Assembly (NCBI GenBank): GCA_009801015.1
Contig: VHZZ01000233.1
Coordinates: 63,731-102,173 of the forward strand
Reading direction: 5' to 3'
Length of the DNA stretch: 38,443 nucleotides
DNA from: Silene noctiflora
Taxonomy: Eukaryota; Streptophyta; Magnoliopsida; Caryophyllales; Caryophyllaceae
The notes below the pieces were generated by a model, which was given only the letters and a program-made list of their open reading frames with translations, made no database searches and was not told where the DNA came from. Both the position numbers and the translations under genes were made by a program. Of the stretch, positions 20,939 to 32,752 are shown piece by piece (position 1 is the first letter of the stretch; each line of letters begins with the position of its first letter).

Positions 20939-23900
20939 TCACGATTTCAATTTCTTCTGTGATTGATCCGATTCCTCTCTGTTGCTTCCATCACTAGCAT
21001 GCCTTATTTTCAGATCTCGTGGAACTGGAACCTCCACTTCCTGTCACCAAATGAGGCCAACTCGGTAAGCAAATGTAACTTGTTCAACCTTGTATCGGGA
21101 AAAAAAAACTATCTTCCAATTTAAATGAATGAAAGTCAAATTGATGTTCTGAAGTGGAAAGAAGTGGTAAGCACCTTAGAGTTGGATATTCCTGGAACTA
21201 GACTTGGATTAGCTCGCTTTCCAAGATTGATCTGAATTGAAATGCTAGCCTCGGTCAAATCCACCCCCGAATTTTGTAGTGCCTCGGTTAATGTCGTCAA
21301 TAGCCTGGAGAGAAAACTAAACCTTAGTATGGTTTATATACATTGGTGATTTGGTGAAAATTTAGTTATACTCCGTATTTACATTTTAGGCAACCAAAGT
21401 GAGAAACTAACAGAAATCTCAGGTCAACAAAGTTGAATATGTCAAAAATTAGGGCACGATAGTGGCATGGAGCACCAAAGTGGAGTTTTAAATTAAAGTG
21501 GAGTTTTGCAGTACGTACCCATGAGAATAAGCACTTGAGATGCTAATAGTGCCCCCTTCAATCGTATGTTCCCCACTTTGATCATCACTTTGAATGGCAC
21601 AAGGGACTGGGAGAGCATCGAAAGCTGGTCTTTGAGAAGCATTAGTATAGTCTCCTTCAATTTGAACGGTATTAGGTTCATGATTGTGGAAACTTGTAGG
21701 CAAAGATGCTGCCTTTTCAACTAATTGTGGCTGCTGATCCAAATTTCTATAAGCATAATGTGCAGAATCTATTTCTACAGTGTTCTGTAAATTGGCTACT
21801 AAACTTGGATTTGAGTTAAAACTCTTGTCATCCAAATTACCCAAAAATGATGATGCGGAACCAGAACCATTCTTTGCTGACTGAGGATGGCCAAGATAGC
21901 TTTGAACTCGCCAGTGATTGTGTCTCTGCTTCAATATTAAACTTTTCACACTTTAGCTAGAAGGATTCTATGACTTTAATCTAATCCTACTTTCCTAACT
22001 CTTGATGCCATAGTCGAAAATCAAATATCAGGCAAGTAAAGCACAATCAAACAAGGAACAACAACAACAGCATTACAGTAGTGCAACAAAGTCTCCGTCA
22101 ATGGCGGAGGGAAGGGTTAGATGTAGAGTGTAGAATTAAAGAACAGTGAGATATTAGCCCTACATGGAAACACAATGAGACAACGATATTGAGCAAAGTA
22201 TTATTCAGTCTATATTTAGAAGCTTCGCTCCTACTCTTTCTAGAAACTCACTTCACACTGAAAAGATCCATATGACAAAGACTTGATCCATATGACAAAG
22301 ACTCGAGGTCACAGTATGAGCACGCTTTGAATGCAATAAGGATCCAATGTCCTAAAACTAGCCACCTGCCCACCTACATCTTGCAATCACTAAAAATAGA
22401 ATAAAAATCAAGTTCACCAATAACGTTTGCACCCAGCCCACCTATATAAGTGTGACACTTTTGTAAGCAACCTCTTAATAAAAAAGGTCTCAGGATTATA
22501 CGATGATTAATTTTTTTACCCAAATATCAAATAATGAGCGATATGTTTCAGCAAAAGAGTTCCATGCACACTTGCATAGTGCCTCAATGTTTTTTGGTAC
22601 CAAACTATTGTCATAACAGCGAGTAGGAGCAAAATGAGCAAAAAGGGCATTTTTTTCAATTCACATAGCGTAGCAGAAGGCACGGAGAACTGGATTAGTT
22701 GAATTCAGAAAACAGATTTCAGCGTCACTAAATTCCAGCTTATGAAACATACCCAGGGTGTCATTTTTGTGGGTTCTGCGGCCCATCCTTGATATGACCC
22801 TTCATACTTCTGCACCTTTTCTTGCAAGAGCTGAACATATTCTATTACCTGCATAATATATCAGACAATACAGATTCTGAAAAATTGTGGTTTGGTCATT
22901 GATAACCGAAAGAACTCCATTATAAAACTGATTACCAATGTACCTCTAACAGGAAAGAAGACGTATCTCTCTTCTGTTCGCCATTTGGTATCAGACCTCT
23001 CAACATCTGAAACCTGAAAGGGCAAAATCAAACTGCATTGATTTCTGCATTTTTTCTTATTGTCAAAAAAGATACTACTTCCACCCAAATTAATGTCATT
23101 TATTTTTCATACCATGACCATTAATTTTTCTTAGTATAAGTAGAGACGCATTCTAAAATTTGTCATGATTGATTTAGCAACACAACTTTTCTCATACTAT
23201 CATTTGAAATTTTTGTAGCTATTTTATATTGTGAGATATATTGGTAAAGACATCGTCATTTGATCACCAAAGTCACATGATGAGTTGATGACAAAATAAT
23301 TGGGATGGAGGAAAACACGTCACAGCCAACTTCAATTATTGGATAAGAATATATAATAGTGGTATATATATGGTACGCTATAAAAGTACAGCACGAAATT
23401 AAGAAGATGCCGGTGATGCCAAACACTTGACGGATTACTATCAATATTTCTTTACAATTGGACAACTTCTCATATGTAAGTGTGGTTAAAATAATTACAG
23501 ATGATGATGATGACAACGATGACCATGATAAACATCAACACTAAACAACAAATCATGCTTGAAGTGTTATTACTAATAACCAAATAGAACTACAGGAAGC
23601 ACTGAGCACGCTCAATAAAGAACTCAGATCAACCTGCAGCATGATGCAAAAGTGTACCAATTATTTAACCAAACTAACCACACTGAACAATTCCCCGACC
23701 GCATGATTCAATTCAGTAAAATTAAGATACCGAAATGGCAGATATGCTAGGATCGTGCGCCATATCAGACAGTCATACACATTCGCATTATTAGTGAATT
23801 TTAAAGACTACAAAAGAGGATTATTTTTTACCAAAAAACTTCCATATTTCACCATTAAAGAAGAAAAAAGATCCCCAATTTCAACCATTCATTCCTGAGA

Positions 23901-26287
23901 AATGAAAGATTTATAATTTTTGTCATCTAGATCTAGACCCAAGGATTACCTTATGCATTGAGGAAAATTTTGGTTATATTAGCAAAGTTCCGAATCATGG
24001 TCTGAGGGGTTTTCCCAAAGTTACAGAAGTTCACCTCTGTTTCTAAACTTCCATTCACGCATTAACTCAGTGACTTCAAAATCATAGAAAAAGTAGTTCG
24101 CTAGATCAGGATATTAAAGAGTTCTTGTTGACGGAGAGGTATTTTTGCCTCTATCAATAATTTTTTCCAATGTGCAGGTTAAATGCAGAACATCCAATAA
24201 ATGTTTTATACATTGAGAAGGGCTTGGGCTGTTGAGTAGGTTAAGGTTACACAGTTTTATCCTAACCCGAGAGTAGTCCTTCAAAGTCCCAAGATCAATG
24301 CACCAATCCTTTTGTAAGCATGAAAACGAAGCCTTACGGTCTTCAATTACGACAGCTGCATTGAGCTAATTTCTTGACCATGTCTTAAGATTAGTCATCT
24401 CTATTTCTCAGTGGCGTCAAGAACACCTTGACACCGAAAATAGAGCCTCACAACTTAAATTTCTCCAATAAGGACTTGAAATCTCTAGCATATCCCCATA
24501 AAGGTAACACAGAACATAAGATGCCACGCAAGCATCAAAGCAAATCCTACAGTCTATCATCCTTGAAACTCAAATATATGCCAAAACGATTATTTCATCA
24601 AACAGGACAAACTATCAAGCACCATTAAAAGCTCCAAACACCACAAGGTGCACATACAACAATCATTTCAATGACACTTTAATGTCCGATAACTTTGTTA
24701 AAGAAAATAAAGTTTACTACCTTTCACCAAAACCCAAGAGCTGTTTACTTAATTGTAGAAATGCATAGAATGAATTATTCTATGCTAAAACATATAGGGA
24801 AGGATTTCAGAGTTGGAGTTTACACGTTGATGTCATGATGTCATCACACGGTAACGTAGTGCTCCTCTGACACATGAATCAAGTGATTCAACTCCCACCC
24901 AATTCCTTTTGAGTCTATTACACTTTGAATTGAAAACATATAACTATAGCACCAAGTCCAATGTTATGATATTCAAAAATCAAAGAAACGTGAAATAAGG
25001 ACACCAAAAGCCACCAGTTTCAAGATCCAGCCACATAAGATATAGGGCAACCAAAGTAAAACATCTCCTCAGCCAATATTCAGTCTTATCTTATCGATAC
25101 TTACTATATGGTACTCGAAAAACTATACATCATGCTAAATCCTTAGTCTCTATCTAAGTTGCTGGAGCCACTAATGTATTTGTCTTATGAGTTACGACAT
25201 AAGCTAGCAACAACGAACCATGGCGCACTACCTTTTTTTACTAAGAAAGTTGTTATTATAGACGAAAAGATAATAATCCTTTCCATTTAGAGTCCCAAAG
25301 AACTGATCAATCAATACTTTTGTGAGGTAAAATGCAACTATTCTCATTTTACCTTCAAGCAAAATAAGCCAATTGGATATTGTGAAATGGGAGAACAGTA
25401 TTTCGCTTTCATTATAATGAACTCAAATCGAAAGTCATCGATCTTTTTGGGAGAAGGGATTTTCAGATTTCCACATGTTAATCATCCATGTTTCTGAAAC
25501 TACTTTGTGTTGCTAACACAAGGGTAAGACTGCAAACACTCGACCCCCTCTTACCTCACAATTTGCGGGAGCCATTGAGGCACTAGGGTAATGTTGTTAA
25601 CTATCCATCTCAAATACACAGGGGAGCATAATTCTAACAAATCACAAACCAGCTCAAAACAATATATTTTCGAGCGAAGAAGCAATAATACCATTCATAC
25701 ATTCCAAAAAAATGTAATGACAAATGTAATAATGTACATGGAAGAAACATTGCCTCTCATTGATCTTGCTCCTACGCCGTTGCTCGGTCACAGAATGCTT
25801 AGAACGTACTACATTTGCCTTATCATTGTTCTTTGCATCTGATTTCAACAAAGTAAATTACATCAAAACCCTAACAATTGCCCAATTATACCATCAAAAG
25901 ATCAGTAACCAACATGCCAAAATTACACAGTCAAACATAAAACAAGATCAAAACTTTAAACAATTCACCAATTATACACTAAAAGATCAATCACCCACAT
26001 GCTAAATTAATCAATCAAATATCAATTTCCAAAAATTAATCAACTTTCTAACAAATTACAAAATGGGTAATTAAAAAACCCAATTAAAGAACAATTTATC
26101 AAATTATACCAGTAATTATCAAATGGGTATTAAGTAAAACAACACAAAACTAAAAAATGATGAATAAATTACAAAATAAAAAGAAAAAGATTAGACCTTT
26201 ATTAATAATGGAAGTGTTCTTGGAAGTGTAATCATCTTCATAATCTTCATCATCTTCTTGATTGTTGTTAGGTTTAATTGACTTCAT
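20939..26287 (-). CDS. BIM2-like bHLH transcription factor (326 aa, 7 exons)
   Basis: Related to Arabidopsis BIM1-3, which partner BES1 in brassinosteroid-responsive transcription; closest in size to BIM2. Coding exons in transcript order: 26287-26197, 25838-25754, 23013-22944, 22848-22753, 21925-21519, 21304-21175, 21040-20939 (981 nt including stop, in frame throughout). Residues 1-30 are acidic. The basic region (about 42-56) has H45, E49 and R53, the E-box/G-box binding triad, in [18 protein letters not shown]. The helix-loop-helix runs to about residue 94 ([16 protein letters not shown]). A Ser/Asn-rich middle follows, then the conserved BIM C-terminal block [20 protein letters not shown] and LGKRANPSL, and a basic end QKKLKS. 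Intron 2 (2.74 kb) begins GC, not GT; no GT alternative keeps the frame. Expected to be nuclear. Which BIM paralogue it is cannot be settled without a tree. Confidence 0.88.
23078..23314. mobile_element. Stowaway-like MITE in intron 2 of the bHLH gene
   Basis: The left end CTTCCACCCAAATTAATGTCAT and the right end (reverse complement TTTCCTCCATCCCAATTATTTTGTCAT, written here in pieces as TTTCCTCCATCCC and TTTTGTCAT) form imperfect TIRs about 237 bp apart. The CTYCC start and a TA on the left are typical of Stowaway relatives. The right TA is not preserved. Confidence 0.5.
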
Positions 26288-26459
26288 TTGTTGATTTAAT
26301 TTTAATTATGTAAAATTGGAAGAAAACCTGAAAATTGAGATGATTTGTTTATAAGATCTGGTGTAGATTTGGGAGTTAGTTTACAAGTTTCCATACAACA
26401 CGGGTAGCCAAAAAAGGGAAAATGAGCTGAAAATGGAAATAGAACACACTTCAACGTCG
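26288..26459 (-). promoter_or_regulatory. 5' leader and promoter side of the bHLH gene
   Basis: Sequence just upstream of the ATG on the minus strand; likely 5' UTR to about 26400. No defined motif was recognised. Upstream DNA is transposon-derived from about 26520 onward, so the native promoter may be short or shared with these insertions. Confidence 0.35.
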
Positions 26460-26527
26460 TCAACTATAGAAATTAAAACCTTGAAAAATCGTCATTGGTT
26501 GACGTGAGTGATAAGGATGAAGGCAAA

Positions 26528-26704
26528 TTCTCATTTGTGACGGAAGGTATCCGTCACAAATGAGAAGACGGGTACCATTTTGTGAGACAAAATGCCCAAA
26601 TAGAGGAGAGAGGAAAGCAAGTGGGGTGCCCCCACCTTGTCCCCTATTTGTTTTATGAGTGACATTATCCGTNTTCGGATCCGACCCGTCACAAGGGAGA
26701 CGCT
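26528..26704. mobile_element. MITE with perfect 17-bp hairpin at one end
   Basis: TTCTCATTTGTGACGGA (26528-26544), loop AGGTA and its exact reverse complement (26550-26566) form a perfect 17-bp stem. About 110 bp further, CGGATCCGACCCGTCACAAGGGAG gives an inverted match to the TTGTGACGG core, suggesting terminal repeats. An ambiguous base lies at 26673. Related GTGACGG/CCGTCAC elements are common in some Caryophyllales, which I recall rather than can prove. Ends are approximate. Confidence 0.5.
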
Positions 26705-26826
26705 TTGAAGGATGAATTGTGATAACTGATAAGTAGTAACTCGGTAAGTATTGTATATTGAACAAGAGGATAAATGTTTAATTGGAATAGTTTTGTTTGT
26801 CTTTAGGTTTTATACTCGGTTACAAA

Positions 26827-27162
26827 TCTCCTATATACTAAAAGATTAACATATCTCTGAATTTTTTCGCTCAAATTTTTCGCCCAAGTGATATTCGGCC
26901 AGACAATATTTATTTCCTAATTAGTTAATGTTGACTATTTATATTTACAATTAAACAATATTTATGTCCTAATTAATTTTATAACATCAATTATTGTTGA
27001 ACTTTTACATAAATATATAAGGCTAATAAAATATCTCCTTGAAATTATATATGCAAATTTTCTACCCTTTTTAAAATGAAGGTAAATTGCATTAGTTTCA
27101 TTAACTAAATTCTCAAATATTTGTATCTAAAATACCGTGCATTTGCACGGGAACTATACTAG
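26827..27162 (+). mobile_element. Non-autonomous Helitron (336 bp)
   Basis: It starts A|TCTCCTATATACTAAAAG and ends with the hairpin CCGTGC (27135-27140)/GCACGG (27145-27150), loop ATTT, then GAACTATACTAG|T. Both ends agree with Helitron rules (5' TC, 3' CTRR, subterminal hairpin, insertion between A and T). The termini nearly match those of the minus-strand element at 3816-4270, so they form one family. It has no coding capacity. Confidence 0.85.
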
Positions 27163-27326
27163 TAAGAAAATTAATTATTTGTGAAGTTATTTAATGCATT
27201 CGACTCAAGTCTATAGAAATACGAAGTAATAGAATGTCTATACTTTGACAATTTGTTTTGTGTCAAAAGATGAGATTCGAATTCACGTTTATTTCACTAT
27301 AGTTGGAAACATATCTAACCTACATT

Positions 27327-27865
27327 TAGACCCGTCAAAACTCGACCCGACTCACCCGACCCGTTTTCAGGGTTACAAACCCGGTTTTTTCGACCCGTGA
27401 CCCGAACCCGAAATGACTCGTTATTTTAGGGTTGAGACCCGACCCAAACAGTTCGACCCGTTGGGTCAAAGGTAAATCAAGAATTTTATTAAAATATTAA
27501 TATTTATATATTATATTTGAAAAAAATAGTTAAAAAATTGTTTTTTTTGTTATTAAAAATTACAAATACAACTAAAAAGTCAATTTTATATAACTTTTAT
27601 AATACTTAATAATAAAATAATTATTAAAAAAATTAAATTTAATAGTTATGTCAATATAATTAATGTAAACGTTGAATATGATTAAAATATTAATTTTAAA
27701 TATGTTTTACTTTTTTAAAAATTATTTTTTAAAATAAAAAAATAGATTAAAAAAGACGTTATAAATTATTTATTGACCCGTATTCTGACCCTAACCTAAC
27801 CCGTGACCCGACCCATATTTGGCCCGACCCGTAACTCAACCCGCCCGACCCGTTTGACAGGTCTA
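27327..27865. mobile_element. hAT-like MITE, GACCCG-rich ends (539 bp)
   Basis: TIRs TAGACCCGTCAAA (27327) and, reverse-complemented from the right, TAGACCTGTCAAA (27865) match at 12 of 13. Flanking octamers CCTACATT (27319-27326) and ACTACATT (27866-27873) are a one-mismatch 8-bp target duplication, as in hAT elements. Subterminal regions are packed with GACCCG/ACCCGA; the middle is very AT-rich. No transposase is encoded. Confidence 0.85.
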
Positions 27866-27873
27866 ACTACATT

Positions 27874-28445
27874 TAGCGGGTGGGTAGAAAATTGGAGTTG
27901 ATTTCTACTTCTTAAATTTCGACTACTTAACCTCACCAACTCGTTATATTGTACAAAGTAAAATACGAGTAACTTGTTCATATATATAGAGAAGCCAACT
28001 ATGGAGTAAAACAGTGGCTTTTTACCTATAAAAACATGACCAAAGTAGAAATATAGCAATTCCATGAATATACCAAATAAGGAAAATGTTGCAATCCAAT
28101 GTATTGGAGATTTGGAGGTAGTAAATATCTTGGCAACAATCGGTGACATCTGCAAAAAGAAAAAGAAAAACATGACAAAAGCTCAAGAGGTCTCTGCATT
28201 TGTGTGCCAGTTGAAGCCAAACTCCCGATATCGCGACAGAAAAAGAAACGGGAAAAAACTTCAGCTAACCACTTGAAGCAGAAACTAATTACCAAGATGC
28301 ATAAACACAGCGTTACATGATATGAAAGTACTTTAAACCAACCATTTGCATATAATTGTTCTGAAGTTTATCATCACAACTTTGATCATTAAACAACTTT
28401 CAATCTTCTATCCATCAAAGGGTCATCTCGGGTTTAACATTTACG
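27874..28445 (-). other. Downstream region and 3' UTR of PUX1
   Basis: The stretch adjoining the PUX1 stop (about 28300-28445) is probably 3' UTR. The remainder has no recognised exon or repeat terminus. Short frames on both strands lack domain signatures. Confidence 0.4.
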
Positions 28446-29183
28446 TTACATTTTCAACCACTTTGGCTTGATAGCCTTCTTATCGGCTGGCTTCCGCTCT
28501 GCAACAGGAGGAGGAATTGCAGGTACAGTCTCTGAGGCAGCTTCGATGGGCTCTTTTGTGGATTCTGGAACAAGTTCCAACCCGTTTAAGGACATCACAT
28601 CTTCTCGGAGAAATGGACTGGAATAAACAGCATCTTCTCTTGGCAAGTCATATGAAAAATGCACAATAGCACCAGGAACAAAGCCAGCATCAAAGAAATT
28701 TTGATTGGTGTCCTTAATCTGCTTCTTTGGAGGGGTAGTGTAAAGATAGTATGACAGTTCTGGCCTTGCTAGCACTTTGTTCAAAAGATCAAAGACACTC
28801 TGTAGGGGCTCTGATGGATGGAATGTTGCCTCTAGAGTAATACCGTCAGGAAATCGTACCCTAATTACTGCCTTAGTGATCCTTGATCTGCGTGCCATGG
28901 CCTCTGCTTCCCTGATTTTCTTGGTCTTCAAGTACTTGTCTTCTTTCTTGCCTGCCATGAGCCGATAGTAATCTTCTGGAGTGAACTCGAAAAACTCATC
29001 GGTTTCCTCGGTAGTGGACACTGCAGTAGGTACCGGTTGAGAAGCTTTCATGGTCTCAAATACACGAATGTCCCTCCCGTAATTTTGTTTCGCGGCTTCG
29101 AGCTTGGTGTTGGCTGACTCCATGTCCATTGGGTTAATCTCCATTCTTCTACGTTTCCAAGCTATGGGCGAATCAAAGTTCAT
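28446..29183 (-). CDS. PUX1: UBX-domain protein PUX1-like, CDC48 regulator (245 aa)
   Basis: Plant UBX proteins bind the AAA+ ATPase CDC48/p97; Arabidopsis PUX1 promotes disassembly of the CDC48 hexamer and affects growth. The CDS is one exon from ATG at 29183. Residues 1-60 are charged and variable, with an early KRRRMEI segment. A conserved FEFTPEDYYRLMAGKKEDK block (about 65-84) and KKIREAEAMARRS helix (about 87-99) lead into the UBX beta-grasp fold (about 102-178), which includes KAVIRVRFPDG, LEATFHPSEPLQSVFDLL, LYTTPPKKQIKD and FVPGAIVHFSYD. The tail ends KPKWLKM, as in PUX1 relatives. Length fits the family (about 250 aa). Upstream in-frame codons end in a stop just before the ATG (TAA immediately precedes it), so this start is firm. 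Acts in cytosol and nucleus by family knowledge. Confidence 0.92.
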   Translation of the reverse strand: MNFDSPIAWKRRRMEINPMDMESANTKLEAAKQNYGRDIRVFETMKASQPVPTAVSTTEETDEFFEFTPEDYYRLMAGKKEDKYLKTKKIREAEAMARRSRITKAVIRVRFPDGITLEATFHPSEPLQSVFDLLNKVLARPELSYYLYTTPPKKQIKDTNQNFFDAGFVPGAIVHFSYDLPREDAVYSSPFLREDVMSLNGLELVPESTKEPIEAASETVPAIPPPVAERKPADKKAIKPKWLKM

Positions 29184-29265
29184 TTAGCAATTGAAGAAAA
29201 CCCTAGAATTTGAACATCCAAAACTTAGCTAAGCATTGGTTTTACACTAAGTTAGGATATTCTCC

Positions 29266-29270
<5 letters not shown>

Positions 29271-29307
<37 letters not shown>
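29271..29307. repeat. A37 homopolymer (T37 on the PUX1 sense strand)
   Basis: Uninterrupted run of 37 A. Relative to PUX1 it is a poly-T about 70 nt upstream of the proposed leader-intron acceptor. Length may be unstable or mis-assembled. Confidence 0.9.
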
Positions 29308-29310
<3 letters not shown>

Positions 29311-29808
29311 TTCAGAGAAAACTTGAAAAATGCATACATCAAATACAAGTCTCAAGAAAATTTCTTACAATGAAGTATTGTAAAAACACTCATGAACTTA
29401 ATTTTAAAAAGCACAAGGCACACCAAGGCGACAAAGAATCATGATGATAAGGCATAACTCGTAAGGCACGAGGCAACAACATGCACCTCAAACACACAAG
29501 CGCAAATATTGTGCAGGGGAAAAAAGTCTTTCCCAAAATATATTGTGGACAACAATACCTCTATCAGATTAATGGTTTACATGGGGAGCCTTGAATTGGA
29601 TTCTTATTTTGTTTCATAACTTTCACCCTTAAACACTCTATTTTCTATTCAAATTCATTTTCAACATTTGTAAGTCTACGATTCCTAAAGCACTAATCAA
29701 AATTCCTCTAAAGGAGATCCATCAACTTCTTATGTTAGCACAAACTCATTATAGCAATGCAGTGACTTAACAAAATGAAATTCACTTCTATGAAATTTGT
29801 TCTCTACA

Positions 29809-30480
29809 TGAAATGCAATGCAGTGACTTAATTATAAATGCTCCTACCTTGGCCTAATACGAAGAATAAAAAAGTGATGCAATGCACTTTCTTTGATTAA
29901 GGATCAATATATATTCTACTACAATCCTTCTTCTACTACATTAATTCAGTTTTCGAGACATCTTAGTAAGCCTTAACCAGTTACTTTAGCTAGGCACCAT
30001 CACCTCACAGATCAATCTTGCCATGTAAAACCATCCAATCTGCGCGGTGTGTTTATGATAGCTCCATTGGCCAAGTGAGGCGCATCTGCAGTTTTAGTGT
30101 GTTTATGTTATATTGGTTTTAGTGGGTTTATGATAGCTCAACGAAATAAAGGATGACTATTACCACCAGTCCACAACTAGTTCGTCATGACACGAAACTT
30201 GCTTCATCAATCAAAACCACTTTCACACCAATCCGTCTAATCCTCTATGAAATGCAATGCAGCGACTTAATTATAATAGCTCCTACCTTGGCCTTATTAC
30301 TCATGAAATAGTGATGCAACAGAGCTTCTTTGATTAAGCATCGGTACATATCCTACTACAATCCTCTTCCTACAACATTAGTCTTAATTCAGTTTTTGAG
30401 ATATCCTAAGTCTAACCCACTTTCACATCCTGTCATCACTAGTTACTTAACTTGGCACAATCACCTCACAGATCATACCA
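29809..30480 (+). repeat. Direct duplication of about 210 bp in the PUX1 leader intron
   Basis: Copies at about 29809-30020 and 30245-30480 share ATGAAATGCAATGCAG, GCTCCTACCTTGGCCT, TTCTTTGATTAAG, CTACTACAATCCT and CACCTCACAGATCA in the same order, with indels between. A third short match (GCAATGCAGTGACTTAA) lies at about 29755. The intervening DNA is not obviously a transposon. Confidence 0.65.
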
Positions 30481-30770
30481 TTTTCTTGAGGAGACTCGGC
30501 ATACTTCACTAGTCCACAAACAGCTTGCTAAAACAGTTTACCCGTATCGACATCAAACTCATTTTATCGGTCAATTCACCTCATAAACAACCTATAATGA
30601 CTTCTAAGCACAAGGACATTCTTCAACACTCGGCCCGTAAAACCAATATCTAAGCATTAAGTAAAGTTATCTTTCTACTTCTTATAGCTCATATTATGCA
30701 CCATCACCAAAGATTTCACAAACTAACCCCTATTGTAAACTCATCCCATAGTAATTTAGCTATTCTTGCT

Positions 30771-30867
30771 TAAAACGGTCTTAACTTAAAAGACATGTCA
30801 CAACCTCTCTTTATTTCCACATTTATGTTAATAGGGCGTGCGAGACGTCTTAAGTTAAGACGGTCTA
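30771..30867. mobile_element. Short MITE with ACGGTCTTAACTTAA termini (97 bp)
   Basis: The left end TAAAACGGTCTTAACTTAA and the right end (reverse complement TTAGACCGTCTTAACTTAA) are inverted repeats around a core of about 55 bp. Superfamily and target duplication were not resolved. Similar AAGACGGTCT elements are familiar from Caryophyllales genomes, by recollection. Confidence 0.5.
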
Positions 30868-31261
30868 ACATCAAGAACTGGTGATAATAATTAACCCAAT
30901 TAACATTCCTACAGCTGTTTTCTACGCAATCAAATCATCAAATCAATCATATTCACACACTAGTACCACAAATTCACCACCAATTTACTTTATCTACAAC
31001 ATCAGCAAAAATCCCCAATTTCACATGAACCCTAACTTCAAAATTATCAAATTTTACACTGCTCCAAAATTTAAAGACAATCAATCATAATCTTAACCGA
31101 ATTAAGATCTTCAATCAGATTAATACAAATGATTAAGCACCAAAAAGAATAAAAAAGAAAGAATTAAATTAAAGAAATTGAATTGAAGTAATACCTAGAT
31201 AGCATACGGTAGCAAGAAGGGAAGAAGGCGTGAGGAGGAGGAGATCACGGGAAGCTTTTTT

Positions 31262-32035
31262 TTTTTTTTTTTTTTGGTCAAGGATTACTCTCTTTTCATG
31301 TGAGCGAGTGTTTTCTTTTAAATTAGCGAAAGTGATAATTAAACCCCGATTAATAATGAAATTTAGATTATGCTTGGTCGAGCTTTTAGAATTTAAAAGT
31401 GTTTTTTTTTTTTTCCACGGAGTGATATTAATTTCCGTTTAGCATAAAATAAGATGGAATTTTTCATTTTAAATTTAATGGACCGTGAAATTATTTTATA
31501 CCAATAGGGCAATATCACGCACAAAATAATTAACATAGTAAAGTTTTCGAAAAGTTTTATATTACATTCTAACTTAGATTGACTTTATTTTATAAATTAT
31601 AATAGAGAGTGTAATATTTGCACCTATCAACTAACTTAATTGATAACGTCAAGAGATATATTCGTTTGAACGAAGTATAAATGATTATAAAGAAAATGTT
31701 TTAATAAACTATTATTTTATGTATATCGGATGAATCTTGAACATACAGAGCATCTTACACATTGCAAAAACCCTTGACAATTAAAAAATGTGATATCAAA
31801 TCAAACACAAAAAATTAACTGAAACAACTATATTCATATAACGAATTTATTAATATGATATCCACTACTTCATATATGTATATGACTTGATTGTAAACAT
31901 TTTACGACACATTTTTTTATGACGTGGGAATACACAAGTACACAACACTACCTTAGCTCTGAAATACCGAATACTTAAATAGTTGAATTGATGTGATAAC
32001 ATGCAAATCATTTAAACCATCTTATCCGAAACTAA
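31262..32035. other. Divergent promoter-side spacer between PUX1 and PI4K gamma
   Basis: AT-rich; includes T runs at 31257-31275 and 31401-31414. PUX1 transcription should start near 31260 on the minus strand. No coding exon or clear transposon end was found. Confidence 0.4.
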
Positions 32036-32663
32036 GACTCTGTTTAGCAAAATTAGCTGAAAAGGTACATGAAAACTGAAAAGGTAGCTGAAAATTAGGA
32101 GCTTATAAGGTAGCGGATTTTTATTAAAATTGTTTAGAAACTAACTGAAAAGGTAGATGATATTTGATCAAATGATGTAAAAAGGCATGGTTATTATTGC
32201 TATCGTTTATATTTTTGCTATTATCCTTGTGTTATTATAATTGGCATTGTTATTAATAAAGTCATAATGTAGTTTTTTCAATATATATGCGCAAGTCTCC
32301 AACATGTTTTGGAGAGAATGAAAACAATAATTAATATATCATGATTAGATAAAAGAAAAAAAATTCAAACAATATATCATCGAAAAACGTATTCTATCAA
32401 TACAAAATTAGTTATCTATTAAACTCCTACAAAAAAAATAATTCTTTGATTTTTTGGGGAAGTGTATTGAAGAATTTTGTTTAACGGTTATTTGTGTTAT
32501 TTGGGAGAATTATTGAATGAAGTTTTAATTGATAACATTAAAAAATAAGGATAAAATAGGTAGACAAAAAAATCTGGTACCTGATTTCTCAAATGCTACA
32601 TGAGGTAGTATTTCATTTCAGGTACCTTTTTTGGTCAAAAAAAACTAATTGCAAAACACTTTA
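32036..32663. mobile_element. Possible decayed TIR element
   Basis: CTGTTTAGCAAAATTAG near 32040 and the reverse complement of the region ending near 32660 (GTGTTTTGCAATTAG) are similar, and both are followed by AAAAGGTAC-type sequence. No target duplication was found, so the ends are approximate. Confidence 0.3.
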
Positions 32664-32752
32664 AGAAAATTGAGGTATCTAAATTTTTTGACAAAAAAGT
32701 TACTTAAAAGCAAATTAGATACCTAAGTGTACGGCTAGATGGAGTCGAACTA

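Larger units (their letters stand above)
29203..31194 (-). other. Proposed 2-kb leader intron of PUX1
   Basis: On the minus strand, ATCTAG|GTATTAC gives a donor at 31194, and AAATTCTAG|GG gives an acceptor at 29203, 19 nt before the ATG; TGCTTAG slightly upstream is an alternative acceptor. The 5' exon would be about 31195-31260, next to a TC-rich run. The intron holds a 37-base A tract, a direct duplication and a small MITE. Boundaries are inferred from consensus only. Confidence 0.45.

Noticed and set aside
21493-21720. 75-codon alternative minus-strand frame in bHLH exon 5
   Set aside because: Overlaps the correct exon frame, which is supported by splice continuity and BIM family motifs.
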